A stretch of 64,000 bases of DNA, from assembly GCF_001040845.1 (NCBI RefSeq), contig NZ_CP011941.1, positions 2,597,067-2,661,066 on the forward strand. The letters run 5' to 3'. The notes below the pieces were generated by a model. It worked only from the letters and a program-made list of their open reading frames with translations. It made no database searches and was not told where the DNA came from. This document shows, piece after piece, positions 46,807 to 56,580 of the stretch (position 1 is the first letter of the stretch; every line of letters starts with the position of its first letter). The stretch comes from Synechococcus sp. WH 8020 (lineage in GTDB: Bacteria; Cyanobacteriota; Cyanobacteriia; PCC-6307; Cyanobiaceae). The translations under genes were made by a program, and so were the position numbers.

Positions 46807-47598
46807 CTAATCAGCTTGTTCAACCCTTAGCTCTTGCCAGTGATGGATCAAATATTGATGGGATGTCAGGTCGGGGGTTCGATGCCATCCCGCTACGTAC
46901 CCAAGTGCATAACCAATGCCTGCGCGGCGTGCCATCAGCAGATCTGAGTCTGCATCCCCGATCAGTGCGCATTGCGATGGATTCAAATTCAGCTGTCTGC
47001 ACAGACCATGCACGGCGCCGGGGTCTGGTTTGCACGGGGTGTCATCAGCGCTCCAGATTCCGGTGATCAAGTGGCTCAAGCCATGGTCTTGAAGAAACTG
47101 TTCGATTCCATGCTGGGTGTCATTGCTGATCACGGCACAGATCACACCGGCGCGATGTAGCTCGTTAAGCAATTCCTTTGAGTGGGGCAAAGGGGGCCTG
47201 GGGCTCAGGCTTGCTTTTGTGGAGTGTTGTTTGTGGATACGGTCCACGGTGTCAAAGATCTCTTCTGCAAGCACGAGTGCTTGAGGCCAGCTCAGATCAA
47301 ATAAACAGAAAATGGTTGCCGTGCTCAACAGATTGTGTTGACGGGAAGCGACGGCCAACGGTCCATCTGGAATCAAGCCGGAGTCGCAGCGGCCCATCGC
47401 GCGCTTAAGCAACCCCTTCAGTTGGGCTTGCACGTCGGTTGATGCGCCACGGGATGCAAAAACGCGAATAATTTCCTCAATCCTGGCGTCGGCCAGCTCA
47501 ATGAGATGGGGTTCGCTATGGGAAAGGGTGCCGTCCTTGTCGAACAGCACCCCATGGATTAAGCCAAGTGAATGGTTTCTAAGAGATAAATGAGCCAT
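46807..47598 (-). CDS. HAD-superfamily hydrolase (phosphoglycolate-phosphatase-like)
   Basis: A 263-residue phosphatase. Motif I is VLFDKDGTL (catalytic Asp), motif II ICAVISNDT, motif III KPDPGAVHGL, motif IV IGDADSDLLMARRAG. The cap domain lies between about 30 and 130. The likely substrate is a small phosphoester such as phosphoglycolate. It follows rpsA by 14 bases and probably shares its message. Confidence 0.85.
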   Translation of the reverse strand: MAHLSLRNHSLGLIHGVLFDKDGTLSHSEPHLIELADARIEEIIRVFASRGASTDVQAQLKGLLKRAMGRCDSGLIPDGPLAVASRQHNLLSTATIFCLFDLSWPQALVLAEEIFDTVDRIHKQHSTKASLSPRPPLPHSKELLNELHRAGVICAVISNDTQHGIEQFLQDHGLSHLITGIWSADDTPCKPDPGAVHGLCRQLNLNPSQCALIGDADSDLLMARRAGIGYALGYVAGWHRTPDLTSHQYLIHHWQELRVEQAD

Positions 47599-47611
47599 GG
47601 GCTCATGCCGC

Positions 47612-48712
47612 TCAGACCATCATCGAGCTCAACGGCTCTTCTCCTTCTTCCGCTTGCTCAAGAAGCATCTGCTTGTAGCGAGCAGCCATTTCCTCAGCCT
47701 TGTCAAAGACCTTTTGAGGGTCTGTGAGCATGTCACCGGGTTCTGGCTCCAGAGCCTTGGTAGACAGTGAGATCCGACCGCGCTCAGCATCGAGATCGAT
47801 GATCATCACCTTCATTTGATCATTCACGTTCAGCACGGAATGGGGTGTTTCGATGTGCTCGTGACTGATTTCGGAAATGTGAAGCAAACCGCTCACCCCA
47901 CCGATGTCGATAAACGCGCCGTAAGGCTTGATGCCACGAACGGTTCCGATCACCACTTCGCCGACCTCAAGGCGATTCATCTTGCGCTCGACCAAGGCGC
48001 GGCGATGGCTGAGAACCAGGCGATTGCGCTCTTCGTCGACTTCAAGGAATTTGAGAGGCAAGAAGTCTGCAACCAGCTCTTCTTTCGGTTTGCGCGTGCT
48101 GATGTGGGATCCAGGGATAAAGCCGCGAAGGCCTTCCACCCGAACGAGCGCACCACCACGGTTGGTGGCGAACACTTCTGAATAAATGGTGGCGTCTTCT
48201 TTTTGCAGCTGCCGAACCCGTTCCCAGGCACGCTGATACTCGATCCGGCGAACCGAGAGAGAGAGTTGGCCGTCTTCGTTTTCTTCACTCATGATGAAGA
48301 ATTCCCGAATCTCACCGGGTTGCAACACGTCGCTGAGACCTTCCACCCTGTTGATGGAGACCTCTTGGAGTGGCATGAAAGCGGCGGTTTTGGCGCCGAT
48401 ATCAATCATCGCCCCCTTTGTCTCCAGAGCGAACACTGTGCCGTTAACAATGTCGCCTGGCTTGAAGTTGTAGTCGTACTTGCTAAGCAGTGAGGCGAAA
48501 TCGTCAATCGTGAAGCCTGCCCCATCCAAATCCTTAGGGTTGGCACGACTGCTGGGATCATCCGCGGTAGGAATGTCTTCCGGGATACTGAGATCTTCGT
48601 CCGTTCCGAAATCGGCTTGGTCCGCTGTGGCTTCGACGGCAGTGCTCTCGTCGATGGGAGTGGTGGTGTTCACAGCGAGATCCTGAGCCGGATCGGTTGG
48701 GGTAACAGTCAT
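47612..48712 (-). CDS. rpsA: Ribosomal protein S1 homologue
   Basis: A 366-residue protein with three S1 domains: KGAMIDIGAKTAAFMPL, GGALVRVEGLRGFIPGSHI, and KPYGAFIDIGGVSGLLHISE. An acidic N-terminal extension of about 70 residues precedes them. Cyanobacterial S1 usually has three domains against six in E. coli. It binds mRNA at the ribosome. Confidence 0.93.
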   Translation of the reverse strand: MTVTPTDPAQDLAVNTTTPIDESTAVEATADQADFGTDEDLSIPEDIPTADDPSSRANPKDLDGAGFTIDDFASLLSKYDYNFKPGDIVNGTVFALETKGAMIDIGAKTAAFMPLQEVSINRVEGLSDVLQPGEIREFFIMSEENEDGQLSLSVRRIEYQRAWERVRQLQKEDATIYSEVFATNRGGALVRVEGLRGFIPGSHISTRKPKEELVADFLPLKFLEVDEERNRLVLSHRRALVERKMNRLEVGEVVIGTVRGIKPYGAFIDIGGVSGLLHISEISHEHIETPHSVLNVNDQMKVMIIDLDAERGRISLSTKALEPEPGDMLTDPQKVFDKAEEMAARYKQMLLEQAEEGEEPLSSMMV

Positions 48713-48813
48713 GGATGGGTGGCGGTCTGCCCGAGGACAGTGCGATAAAAATTGACCCTGCGCCCGCCGACAAAGGATCAGTATTTTTTAATTTTACAGA
48801 ACAGCCTTGCTTT

Positions 48814-49290
48814 TTAGACGAGTGCGGCGAGTTCAGCTTTGTCTGCGTTCATCCCTTCAAGCGTGGAGACGAAATCGCTGACGCTTCGGAAGTGTCGATA
48901 CACCGAGGCAAAACGCACGTAGGCGACTTCGCTGAGCCCCTTGAGATGACTTAGAACCAATTCACCAATCTCTGAACTGGTGATCTCACGGCTACTGCTT
49001 TGCTGAAGACTGAGTTCGAGATTGTCAACGATCTCTTCGAGCTTGCTGGGCGTTAACTCAGTTTTTTCGCAGGCTCGGCTTAGGCCGTGAAGCAGTTTGC
49101 TGCGGTTAAAAATCTCACGATGACCATTGCGTTTGATCACGGTGATTGGAACCATCTCTACCCGCTCGTACGTTGTGAATCGGAATTCACAATTCAGGCA
49201 TTCACGACGCCTGCGCACACTCCTTCCACCCTCGGCAGCTCTCGACTCGAGAACCCGGCTATCTGTGTTTTGGCAGGAGGGGCACTGCAT
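48814..49290 (-). CDS. nrdR: Transcriptional repressor NrdR
   Basis: A 158-residue regulator: zinc ribbon [17 protein letters not shown] ... [16 protein letters not shown] and an ATP-cone domain ([20 protein letters not shown]). It represses ribonucleotide reductase genes in an ATP/dATP-dependent way. Downstream of psbT/psbB on the same strand, but beyond their terminator. Confidence 0.95.
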   Translation of the reverse strand: MQCPSCQNTDSRVLESRAAEGGRSVRRRRECLNCEFRFTTYERVEMVPITVIKRNGHREIFNRSKLLHGLSRACEKTELTPSKLEEIVDNLELSLQQSSSREITSSEIGELVLSHLKGLSEVAYVRFASVYRHFRSVSDFVSTLEGMNADKAELAALV

Positions 49291-49382
49291 GCCCTAATCA
49301 ATGCAATTTGAATAGTTCATATTGTATAGAACATGTGGAACCTTGAAAAGTGTTGAAGAAATAAAAATCTGATCTGAGCAAT

Positions 49383-49407
49383 AAAAAACCCCGCTTTTAG
49401 CGGGGTT
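49383..49407 (-). terminator. Intrinsic terminator of psbB-psbT
   Basis: A stem AACCCCGCT/AGCGGGGTT with loop AAAA and a U-tract from the A-run at 49383-49388. It follows the psbT stop by 17 bases. Confidence 0.88.
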
Positions 49408-49423
49408 AGATCTCCTGGATGGA

Positions 49424-49519
49424 CTACTTACCGATCTTCGGTGGATCGCGAAATGCGATTGCGAAGAACAAGGTGGCAATCGCCAGGCCGAGGATGAGGA
49501 TGTAAGCGAAGCTTTCCAT
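49424..49519 (-). CDS. psbT: Photosystem II protein PsbT
   Basis: A 31-residue single-helix protein ([20 protein letters not shown], then [11 protein letters not shown]). PsbT sits at the PSII dimer interface next to CP47. Its start is 21 bases after the psbB stop, and a terminator follows. Confidence 0.95.
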   Translation of the reverse strand: MESFAYILILGLAIATLFFAIAFRDPPKIGK

Positions 49520-49540
49520 CGAGAGTCTCCTTGAGAGCGA

Positions 49541-51103
49541 TCAGCTGAGGGGTGTGGATCCCGTGGGAGGAACATATCCCTCGGGTAGGCGACGGGTGGA
49601 TTTGTCGCCGAGTTTTTGGAAGAGGCCGAATTCAACCTGTTCGCCAAGATCTGGATCGATTCCTGCGAACACGTCACGGTAGAGGGTGCGAGCACCGTGC
49701 CAGATGTGACCGAAGAAGAAGAGCAGGGCGAAAGTGGCGTGCCCGAACGTGAACCAGCCACGAGGTGAACTGCGGAACGTTCCGTCCGAGTTATAGGTTT
49801 CGCGATCGAATTCAAAACCTTCACCGAGTTGGGCCTTACGGGCCAGACGTTTCACGTCAGCAGGATCAGTGAAGACCTTGCCATCGAGAGAACCGCCATA
49901 AACGGTTGCTGTAACACCCTTCTGTTCGAAGGAATACTTGGCTTCGGCACGACGGAACGGAATGTCAGCGCGAACGATGCCATCGCTGTCTTCAAGAACA
50001 ACTGGGAAGTTCTCGAAGAAGTTGGGAAGACGACGGACTTGAAGTTCACGTCCTTCTTTGTCGGTGAAGACAGGGTGACCAATCCATCCGGTGGCCAGAC
50101 CGTCTCCATTCACCATTGGACCAACCCGGAACAGACCACCTTTGGCAGGACTGTTGCCGACATAGTCATAGAAGGCCAGTTTTTCAGGTATCGCAGCGTA
50201 GGCCTCGTCCATGGAGGCTCCTTCGTCAAGGGCCGTTTGAACGCGGCGATTGATTTCTGTCTTGAAGTAACTCTGATCCCACTGATATCGAGTAGGGCCA
50301 AACAGTTCGACAGGAGTGGCGGCGGCGCCGTACCACATGGTTCCAGCCACGATGAATGCAGCGAAGAACACCGCAGCGATGGCGCTCGCAAGCACAGTCT
50401 CAATGTTGCCCATCCGTAAGGCCTTATAGAGGCGCTCCGGCGGTCGAGTTGTGATGTGGAAGATACCGGCAATGATGCCCACGATGCCTGCGGCAATGTG
50501 GTGGGCCACAATCCCGCCTGGATTAAACGGGTTGAAGCCTTCTGGTCCCCACGACGGTTGTACCGCTTCTAAATGGCCTGTTAATGAATATGGATCAGAG
50601 ATCCACATGCCAGGTCCGAAGACACCTGTGAGGTGAAAGGCACCAAATCCAAAGCAACCAAGTCCTGCGAGGAGAAGGTGGATGCCGAAAATTTTGGGAA
50701 GGTCAAGAGCTGGCTCTCCCGTACGGGGGTCTTGCCAAATCTCAAGATCCCAATAGGTCCAGTGCCAAATCGCAGCGAGCATCAAGAGACCGCTGAAGAC
50801 GATATGAGCGGCTGCAACGCCTTCGAAACTCCAGAAGCCAGGATCGACTCCCGTTTCTCCGGTGATACTCCAACCTCCCCAGCTTCCGGTAACGCCAAGT
50901 CGCGACATGAAGGGCATGACAAACATGCCCTGGCGCCACATGGGGTTCAGGACTGGATCCGATGGATCAAAAATTGCGAGTTCGTAGAGGGCCATCGAGC
51001 CGGCCCAGCCGGCGACGAGGGCAGTGTGCATGAGGTGCACGGCCAAGAGTCGGCCGGGGTCGTTAATGACGACGGTGTGCACCCGATACCAGGGCAATCC
51101 CAT
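49541..51103 (-). CDS. psbB: Photosystem II CP47 chlorophyll protein
   Basis: A 520-residue CP47 with six membrane helices and a large lumenal loop. It opens [20 protein letters not shown] and retains His pairs for chlorophyll binding ([69 protein letters not shown]). Internal antenna of PSII in the thylakoid. It is followed by psbT and divergent from the ferredoxin gene. Confidence 0.98.
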   Translation of the reverse strand: MGLPWYRVHTVVINDPGRLLAVHLMHTALVAGWAGSMALYELAIFDPSDPVLNPMWRQGMFVMPFMSRLGVTGSWGGWSITGETGVDPGFWSFEGVAAAHIVFSGLLMLAAIWHWTYWDLEIWQDPRTGEPALDLPKIFGIHLLLAGLGCFGFGAFHLTGVFGPGMWISDPYSLTGHLEAVQPSWGPEGFNPFNPGGIVAHHIAAGIVGIIAGIFHITTRPPERLYKALRMGNIETVLASAIAAVFFAAFIVAGTMWYGAAATPVELFGPTRYQWDQSYFKTEINRRVQTALDEGASMDEAYAAIPEKLAFYDYVGNSPAKGGLFRVGPMVNGDGLATGWIGHPVFTDKEGRELQVRRLPNFFENFPVVLEDSDGIVRADIPFRRAEAKYSFEQKGVTATVYGGSLDGKVFTDPADVKRLARKAQLGEGFEFDRETYNSDGTFRSSPRGWFTFGHATFALLFFFGHIWHGARTLYRDVFAGIDPDLGEQVEFGLFQKLGDKSTRRLPEGYVPPTGSTPLS

Positions 51104-51346
51104 GGGTCAGGTTCAGGTGGAACGGAGCTGCTGATGCAGACAGACCAAGCGATCGTAGGGGGTTCGCTCAATTGAGTGGGGTGTGTTGTCGCGAGCTGCA
51201 ATGTCTTGTGTTGGGCCTAATTGACATCTTTCCCCTGCAGTCCTGTCAGTGCTTCCGTCCCTTGTCAGACGCATTTAGGTCTGGCTGAGGGGGTTACAAA
51301 ACGCAACCTTGGGGCGCAAAGTGGGCGTTTATTGCTGGAGCGCTCC

Positions 51347-51814
51347 ATGCCAGTCATTCGTTTTCTGCGTGAAGGACGTGATGTGGAGTGTTATCCAGGT
51401 GAAAATCTTCGCGAGGTCGCTCTGCGCGAAAACATCGAGCTTTACGGCTTGAAGGGTCAGCTCGGTAATTGTGGTGGATGCGGTCAGTGCATCACCTGTT
51501 TCGTCGATGTTGTGGGATCCGATGCCGACGCGCCCTTGACGGCCAGAACCGGTGTTGAAGACAACAAGCTCAGGCGACGTCCTGAGTCCTGGAGATTGGC
51601 TTGTCAGGCGCTGGTCGAGCAATCCGTGATCGTGCTGACACGCCCGCAAGTTCGACTGGCTGAACTCGATAAGAAAAAAGCTGCTGCTCTCGCGGAAGCC
51701 CTGCCAGCAGGGCCAACTGCATGGCCGGTTGTCGAGGGCGCTGACGACGCTGAAGAAGGGGCTGAACAGGAGACTGCTGCCGATTCGGCTGCTACGCCCA
51801 GTGACGAGGGGTGA
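51347..51814 (+). CDS. 2Fe-2S ferredoxin-like protein
   Basis: A 155-residue protein from ATG 51347 (MPVIRFLREGRDVECYPGEN). The [2Fe-2S] ferredoxin domain has cysteines in LGNCGGCGQCITCF and a final one in WRLACQAL. A C-terminal extension of about 50 residues is rich in Ala and Glu and not part of the usual ferredoxin. It carries electrons in the soluble phase. Upstream in-frame codons to 51221 are probably leader. Confidence 0.85.
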   Translation: MPVIRFLREGRDVECYPGENLREVALRENIELYGLKGQLGNCGGCGQCITCFVDVVGSDADAPLTARTGVEDNKLRRRPESWRLACQALVEQSVIVLTRPQVRLAELDKKKAAALAEALPAGPTAWPVVEGADDAEEGAEQETAADSAATPSDEG

Positions 51815-51874
51815 GCTGAAGTTCATCGTGGCTGCCGAACGATGATACGTTCGGCCTTGCACCATTAATCCCCC

Positions 51875-51985
51875 ATGGAAACCAACGATCTCGGCTTCGT
51901 TGCCAGCCTCATGTTCGTCCTGGTTCCGACGGTGTTTCTGATCGTCTTGTTCATCCAGACCAACAGCCGACAAGGTTCCTCATGA
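51875..51985 (+). CDS. psbM: Photosystem II protein PsbM
   Basis: A 36-residue protein ([20 protein letters not shown], then [16 protein letters not shown]) with one membrane helix, the usual length of PsbM, which lies at the PSII dimer interface. It follows the ferredoxin gene by 60 bases. Confidence 0.95.
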   Translation: METNDLGFVASLMFVLVPTVFLIVLFIQTNSRQGSS

Positions 51986-52013
51986 TCAGCTGTTGGTTCG
52001 AGACTGGTCCGCT

Positions 52014-52862
52014 TCAGTTCTTTTCTGGCTCGCGGACCAGAAGAACCGGAGCAGGCGCGTGGACTCGGATGTAATCGCTGATCGAACCGCCAAGGAGCTT
52101 GTCTAGATCCACGAGGCCTCTGGCTACAAGGGGCCGCCTGTCTTGTGATGCGATCACGACGAGGTCGGCACCAGTGTCTTCGGCTGCTTGGCAGACCCCT
52201 CGGCCGATGTCCGGATTCGCCATATGCATTGGTTTGAGTTCAACGCCCAGGCTGCGAGCGCGTTGAACCGCGGCAGCAAGCAATCCATCGGCTTTGTTGT
52301 CTCCGCCCCGGGAGGCCGATAGGTCTTGCCTCGCAATGTGAACTCCGGTGAGCTGTCCGCCTGGGATGTCGCGAACCATTTCACAGGCAATCCGAAGAGC
52401 ATCGTCGCCAACTCCAGTTCCGTCAATCGTCACCATGAGGCGATTCACGTGGCGGACGTAGAGGTCGTCACGGACCAGCAACATGGGGCGTGTTGAAAGT
52501 TGGAACACGTATTGGCTGGTGCTGTTGGACAGGATCGACTGCAGGCGACCAAGGCCTCTTGATCCCATCACGATTAAGTCGGCATTGAGTTCTTCAGCCA
52601 CCTTCAGAACGGTTTGCTTGGCATCCCCTTGGCGGATGATCGAATTCACTTCATTGGGGTCAAGCCCTAATTGGCTCACAGCTTTTGCAAGCAGGCTCCC
52701 AGCGGTTGTCCAATGATCTTCTGCGTTGACCTTGCCTTGCTCGGAGACGACGTGGAGCAGGTTGATGCGAGCAGTCCTGAATCCTGGAAGGTCCCGCAGC
52801 ATCCTCACCATTTCTCCGACATGCCCTTTGCCGGAATCAGCAATCAGAAGATTTTTGAACAC
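52014..52862 (-). CDS. Tandem universal stress protein (UspA-type)
   Basis: A 282-residue protein with two Usp domains. The first begins MFKNLLIADSGKGHVGEMVR and has the nucleotide-loop pattern IVMGSRGLGRLQSILSNSTS. The second begins RLMVTIDGTGVGDDALRIAC and has VVIASQDRRPLV in place of the canonical G-2x-G-9x-G. It may bind ATP and respond to stress. Monocistronic as far as seen. Confidence 0.85.
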   Translation of the reverse strand: MFKNLLIADSGKGHVGEMVRMLRDLPGFRTARINLLHVVSEQGKVNAEDHWTTAGSLLAKAVSQLGLDPNEVNSIIRQGDAKQTVLKVAEELNADLIVMGSRGLGRLQSILSNSTSQYVFQLSTRPMLLVRDDLYVRHVNRLMVTIDGTGVGDDALRIACEMVRDIPGGQLTGVHIARQDLSASRGGDNKADGLLAAAVQRARSLGVELKPMHMANPDIGRGVCQAAEDTGADLVVIASQDRRPLVARGLVDLDKLLGGSISDYIRVHAPAPVLLVREPEKN

Positions 52863-52896
52863 GATGAAGAGTTAGGTCTGCGTCAGCCTATGGCTG

Positions 52897-53364
52897 ATGC
52901 ACCAGACCGTGCTGATGGTGATTGAGAGCGTTACGCGCCTTCCTTGGCAATTACATAAGCGTGTGCTGCCACAGCACACAGATCACGGCGGTGTGATGTG
53001 GCACGGCGCCTATGTCGGTTGGTTGGAAGAGGCCCGTGTGGAAGCACTTGCGGCTGTGGGGCTTCCCTACCGATTGATGGCGCTTGAAGGGTTGGAAATG
53101 CCAGTGGTGCGCTTGGAGATGTCTTACAAGCGAGCCCTATTGCATGGTGATCAGGTTGTACTTGAAAGTCATGCGCTTGCGCCTGAGGGCCCTCGCTGGC
53201 GTTGGCGGACGCGCCTGTTGGGGGGCGATGGTGATTGCGCTTTCGAGGCGCATGTGGAGTTGGTGTTGGTCCGTCTCGGCGGTGGACGACGCCAGGTTTT
53301 GCGCCGACCGCCGCCATCCGTTGCCACAGCGCTAGAGCGATTGATCCAGGGGCCAGACCAATGA
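52897..53364 (+). CDS. Hotdog-fold acyl-CoA thioesterase
   Basis: A 155-residue 4HBT-type thioesterase: LPQHTDHGGVMWHGAYVGWL, EEARVEALAAVGLPY, and LEMSYKRALLHGDQVVLES. The Asp in HTDHGGVMWHG is the likely catalytic residue. In cyanobacteria such genes often encode DHNA-CoA thioesterase for phylloquinone synthesis, which is a plausible but unproven role here. A Met at residue 7 may be the true start. Confidence 0.8.
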   Translation: MHQTVLMVIESVTRLPWQLHKRVLPQHTDHGGVMWHGAYVGWLEEARVEALAAVGLPYRLMALEGLEMPVVRLEMSYKRALLHGDQVVLESHALAPEGPRWRWRTRLLGGDGDCAFEAHVELVLVRLGGGRRQVLRRPPPSVATALERLIQGPDQ

Positions 53365-53393
53365 CGTGGTAGTACTAATGTTCTTGCGGCGGG

Positions 53394-54500
53394 TTGTTGG
53401 GAGAGCGTGGCTGGTGGTGGTTATGGATCTCGTGCCCCGGACTGGGTGTTGCCAGGATTAGGGCGCTGAGGGCTGTTGCTAAAGCCCATCAGGCGACCTT
53501 GGCCGATCTGTGGTCATGGCCTCTTGTGCGTTTGCAAGGAGCGCTTTGCTGGCCCGACTCCTTGATGGCACGTGTCGAGTCTTATCGGCTGAGCCAAGGA
53601 GCTCTCCCCAGCCTTTTGGTTCCAGACAATGCTCTGTTCCCCCTGGATTTGGACTGGCCGATCGCATTCGACTCGTTGCAGCGCCCTCCTCTTGCTGTGC
53701 ACTGGTCGGGGCAGAAGCATTGCTGGCCTCTCTTATCGGCTCAAAAGGCTGTTGCTGTGGTGGGAACGCGCCGACCATCGGATCATGGCTGTCGGATGGC
53801 GCATGCTCTTGGTCAGTGCCTCGCCCGTGCTGGTTGGCCCGTGGTGAGTGGTCTTGCCGAAGGAATTGATGCCACCTCTCATCATGGGTGTCTTGCAGCG
53901 GGTGGACTTCCAGTTGGTGTGTTGGGTACGCCGTTGGATCGTGTGTATCCGCCTGAGCATGAGGCCCTGCAGGCTCAAGTCGAATCTGCTGGCTTGTTGT
54001 TGAGCGAATGTCCTCGCGGAGCGCGGGTGCAAAGATCCAATTTTGCTTTACGCAATCGTCTTCTCGTCAGTGTGTCTTGTGCCCTAGTGGTGGTTGAGTG
54101 CCCTGAGACAAGCGGCTCACTGCTATCAGCCCAGATTGCTCACACTCTGGATTGTCCTGTTTGGGTGGTTCCAGGGGATGCGCTGCGTTGGTCTTGTCAG
54201 GGCAGTAACGGTTTGTTGCAGAAGGGGGCAACACCCTTGTTATCGCCTGAATCCTTGGTTGAGGCCCTAGGTCCGGGACCGCTTGCGGCCGCGAGGACTG
54301 CGTCGATCACATTGGACCGATCCCCGTCTTCAGTTGATCGGAATCCCTTGCTTCTGCGTGGCGTTGATGAAGGGCTCACCCTTGAGCAGCTCTCTGCAGC
54401 ACTCAGCTGCAATCCCAATCAATTGGCGCATGAGTTGTTGCAGCTCGAGCTCGCGGGTGTTGTCGAGCCCAAGCCTGGACTGCGTTGGCGGTCCGTTTAA
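53394..54500 (+). CDS. dprA: DNA processing protein DprA
   Basis: A 368-residue DprA/Smf protein. Rossmann-like signature: VAVVGTRRPSDHGCRMA, VVSGLAEGIDATSHHGCL, GVLGTPLDRVYPPEHEAL, LLSECPRGARVQRSNFALRN. It ends in a winged-helix-like domain. It loads RecA on incoming single-stranded DNA. The start is TTG 53394 or 53397. Confidence 0.93.
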   Translation: MLGERGWWWLWISCPGLGVARIRALRAVAKAHQATLADLWSWPLVRLQGALCWPDSLMARVESYRLSQGALPSLLVPDNALFPLDLDWPIAFDSLQRPPLAVHWSGQKHCWPLLSAQKAVAVVGTRRPSDHGCRMAHALGQCLARAGWPVVSGLAEGIDATSHHGCLAAGGLPVGVLGTPLDRVYPPEHEALQAQVESAGLLLSECPRGARVQRSNFALRNRLLVSVSCALVVVECPETSGSLLSAQIAHTLDCPVWVVPGDALRWSCQGSNGLLQKGATPLLSPESLVEALGPGPLAAARTASITLDRSPSSVDRNPLLLRGVDEGLTLEQLSAALSCNPNQLAHELLQLELAGVVEPKPGLRWRSV

Positions 54501-54509
54501 CCTTCTTCA

Positions 54510-55427
54510 ATGGGCGTTATCCGCTGCAAGGGAACAGATCTACTGATGTGGAGGCGTGAGCTGATTCGTCAGGGTGGACGCCCTGTCGATTTGGATTGGC
54601 TGCTTTCGATGGCCGCAGATTGCTCGTGGAGTGATCTTCAAAAGCTACGAATTTGCCCAGATGTTGAGATCGAGCTGAGTTCCTCCTTGCACCAGCTCAC
54701 CGATCTTTGGGTTCAACATCGCGATCAGCACATTCCTCTTCAGCACTTGGTTGGCATGTGTCCATGGCGAGATCTTGAGCTGGAGGTGTCGTCGGCTGCC
54801 TTGATTCCCCGCCAAGAAACTGAGCTGCTCATCGACTTCGCTTTGCAGTGTTTGCCGGAGGATGCGCGCGTTGGGGAAGGCGTCTGGGCCGACTTGGGAA
54901 CAGGCTCGGGAGCTTTGGCCGTGGCTCTTGCCCGTGTTTTCCCTCGCTGGCAGGGCCATGCTGTGGACTCCAGTGGCAGTGCGCTTGCTCTTGCTAAACG
55001 CAATCTGATCGCCCTAGCTGGAGAAAGTGGTTGGCAACTCCATCTCGGCAGCTGGTGGGAACCGCTCAAACCATGGTGGGGGCAGTTGGACCTGGTGCTC
55101 AGCAATCCGCCTTACATCCCAACGGCTGTGATGGATGAACTTGCGCCAGTTGTTAAAGACCATGAGCCTCATTTGGCTCTTTGTGGTGGTGAGGATGGAC
55201 TCGACTGTTGCAGGCAGATCATCCGAGATGCCAGCAGAGCACTAGCTCCAGGCGGATGGATCCTCCTGGAGCATCACCATGACCAGAGTGCGATGGTGCT
55301 GAAGTTGCTCAGTGATGCAGGTCTTGAACGGCCAGAAGCCCGTGATGACCTTCAGGGCATCCCTCGCTTTGCTCTTGCGCAGCGGTCTTGCGAACCTGTC
55401 GCTTACGACCAGCAGAGGGATGAATGA
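54510..55427 (+). CDS. prmC: Release-factor glutamine methyltransferase PrmC
   Basis: A 305-residue methyltransferase: IPRQETELLIDFAL, WADLGTGSGALAVALARVF (SAM motif I) and the N5-glutamine motif LVLSNPPYIP. Methylates the GGQ glutamine of release factors. Starts 9 bases after dprA and overlaps tsaC by 4 bases. The start may be at an ATG 12 codons inside. Confidence 0.92.
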   Translation: MGVIRCKGTDLLMWRRELIRQGGRPVDLDWLLSMAADCSWSDLQKLRICPDVEIELSSSLHQLTDLWVQHRDQHIPLQHLVGMCPWRDLELEVSSAALIPRQETELLIDFALQCLPEDARVGEGVWADLGTGSGALAVALARVFPRWQGHAVDSSGSALALAKRNLIALAGESGWQLHLGSWWEPLKPWWGQLDLVLSNPPYIPTAVMDELAPVVKDHEPHLALCGGEDGLDCCRQIIRDASRALAPGGWILLEHHHDQSAMVLKLLSDAGLERPEARDDLQGIPRFALAQRSCEPVAYDQQRDE

Positions 55428-56044
55428 TGACGATCAATCCCCTCAATCTGTTCGATCGCGATGGCATCGAAGCGCATTTGCGTGCTGGCGGCGCAGCCTT
55501 ACTGCCAACAGACACCCTCCCGGCATTGGCTTCGATGCCAGAGCATGCGGCTCAAATTTGGAGATTGAAAAAACGGCCACAGGACAAGCCGTTGATCCTG
55601 ATGGGTGCTGACGTTGATGCGTTGTTGTGTCATGTCTCCCCCGCTGCCCGAGCCGATGCCATTGCACTTGCGCAACTGCACTGGCCAGGGGCCCTCACCC
55701 TGGTCTTGCCAGCCTTTGGTCCCTGCGCAGAGACTCTCAACCCTGGATGCGCAACCCTTGGTTTGCGCATCCCAGCTTGTAAGCCCATGTTGGATCTTCT
55801 GCGTTGCAGCGGTCCGCTTGCCACGACCAGTGCCAATTTTTCGGGAGAGCCAGCCAGTCGAACCGAAACGGAGGCGGCTGACGCATTTCCAGACTTGCCG
55901 TTGCTGGCACCAATCCCTTGGCCAGCCCCTTCGTGTCAAGCGAGCTCGGTGATTGCTTGGCGAGGACCTCAAGACTGGCATTGCCTGCGCAGAGGCGCTG
56001 TGATGCCAGTAGGTGTGGTGAGCCTTCCCGAATGCTCTGGTTAA
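55424..56044 (+). CDS. tsaC: Threonylcarbamoyl-AMP synthase (Sua5/YciO/YrdC)
   Basis: A 206-residue protein of the YrdC fold making threonylcarbamoyl-AMP for t6A37 of tRNA. Motifs: AALLPTDTLPALASMPEHAA, KKRPQDKPLILM, HWPGALTLVLPAF, TTSANFSGEPAS. The Sua5 C-terminal domain is absent, as in the short form. Overlaps prmC by 4 bases. Confidence 0.92.
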   Translation: MMTINPLNLFDRDGIEAHLRAGGAALLPTDTLPALASMPEHAAQIWRLKKRPQDKPLILMGADVDALLCHVSPAARADAIALAQLHWPGALTLVLPAFGPCAETLNPGCATLGLRIPACKPMLDLLRCSGPLATTSANFSGEPASRTETEAADAFPDLPLLAPIPWPAPSCQASSVIAWRGPQDWHCLRRGAVMPVGVVSLPECSG

Positions 56045-56193
56045 TCGCTGCGTTGATTTTGCTCCAAACGGCCATGCACTGGCTGTATGAACCGGTGGTC
56101 CAACTGCTCACGCCATTGGTTGGTTTCAACCTGCTCCCATGGATGATTGTCTTCGTTGGGATCTGGATCTTTACAGGTCGTTCAATCCGATGA
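56032..56193 (+). CDS. Small two-helix membrane protein, 53 residues
   Basis: From ATG 56032, overlapping the end of tsaC by 13 bases: MLWLIAALILLQTAMHWLYE, VVQLLTPLVGFNLLPWMIVF, VGIWIFTGRSIR. Two hydrophobic segments with a short linker. No family name recognised. The tight overlap implies translational coupling with tsaC. Confidence 0.6.
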   Translation: MLWLIAALILLQTAMHWLYEPVVQLLTPLVGFNLLPWMIVFVGIWIFTGRSIR

Positions 56194-56242
56194 CCCACCG
56201 TGCAGAAGAAGAGCTGATCGTGCCCTTACAGATCGTGTCTGA

Positions 56243-56314
56243 AGCCGGCTAACGGATTTGAACCGATGACCTTCGCTTTACAAAAGCGCTGCTCTACCAC
56301 TGAGCTAAGCCGGC
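56243..56314 (-). tRNA. tRNA-Thr (TGT)
   Basis: A 72-base minus-strand cloverleaf. Acceptor GCCGGCT with AGCCGGC, anticodon loop CTTTTGTAAAG carrying TGT, T-arm ATCGG TTCAAAT CCGTT with the usual pairs. The discriminator is T. Confidence 0.95.
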
Positions 56315-56352
56315 ATTGTTGGGAGTTTAACGCTGCGCGTTCTTGTGGACTC

Positions 56353-56574
56353 TTAATGGGTTCTGAGCCACCACATTGAAAGCTCAAGTCTCGAACGGCA
56401 ACCACTTTTATCGAGAGCGTTGCTGATGTGACTTTCCACAGTGCGGATGCTGATCACCAGTCTCGAAGCGATGGCCCGATTGCTAAGCCCCTCAAGGAGG
56501 AGTTGGACCACGGTGGTTTCTGCGGGGGTGAAGCCTTTCTCAGTCATAACGCCTGAAGATGCTTCTAGAACCAT
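56353..56574 (-). CDS. Small LuxR-type regulator without receiver (PedR-like)
   Basis: A 73-residue protein made of a LuxR helix-turn-helix only: FTPAETTVVQLLLEGLSNRA and ISIRTVESHISNALDKSGC. A cysteine (Cys59) follows the recognition helix. The free-standing LuxR domain with a C-terminal cysteine resembles PedR, a redox-sensing repressor described in Synechocystis; that identity is inference. It is 6 bases downstream of minE, so it may be cotranscribed. A shorter start at 56547 is possible. Confidence 0.7.
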   Translation of the reverse strand: MVLEASSGVMTEKGFTPAETTVVQLLLEGLSNRAIASRLVISIRTVESHISNALDKSGCRSRLELSMWWLRTH

Positions 56575-56580
56575 TCCCCG

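Noticed and set aside
49294..49824. A 176-codon minus frame across psbT and the end of psbB
   Set aside because: It is a shadow in another frame of psbB/psbT and crosses the terminator.
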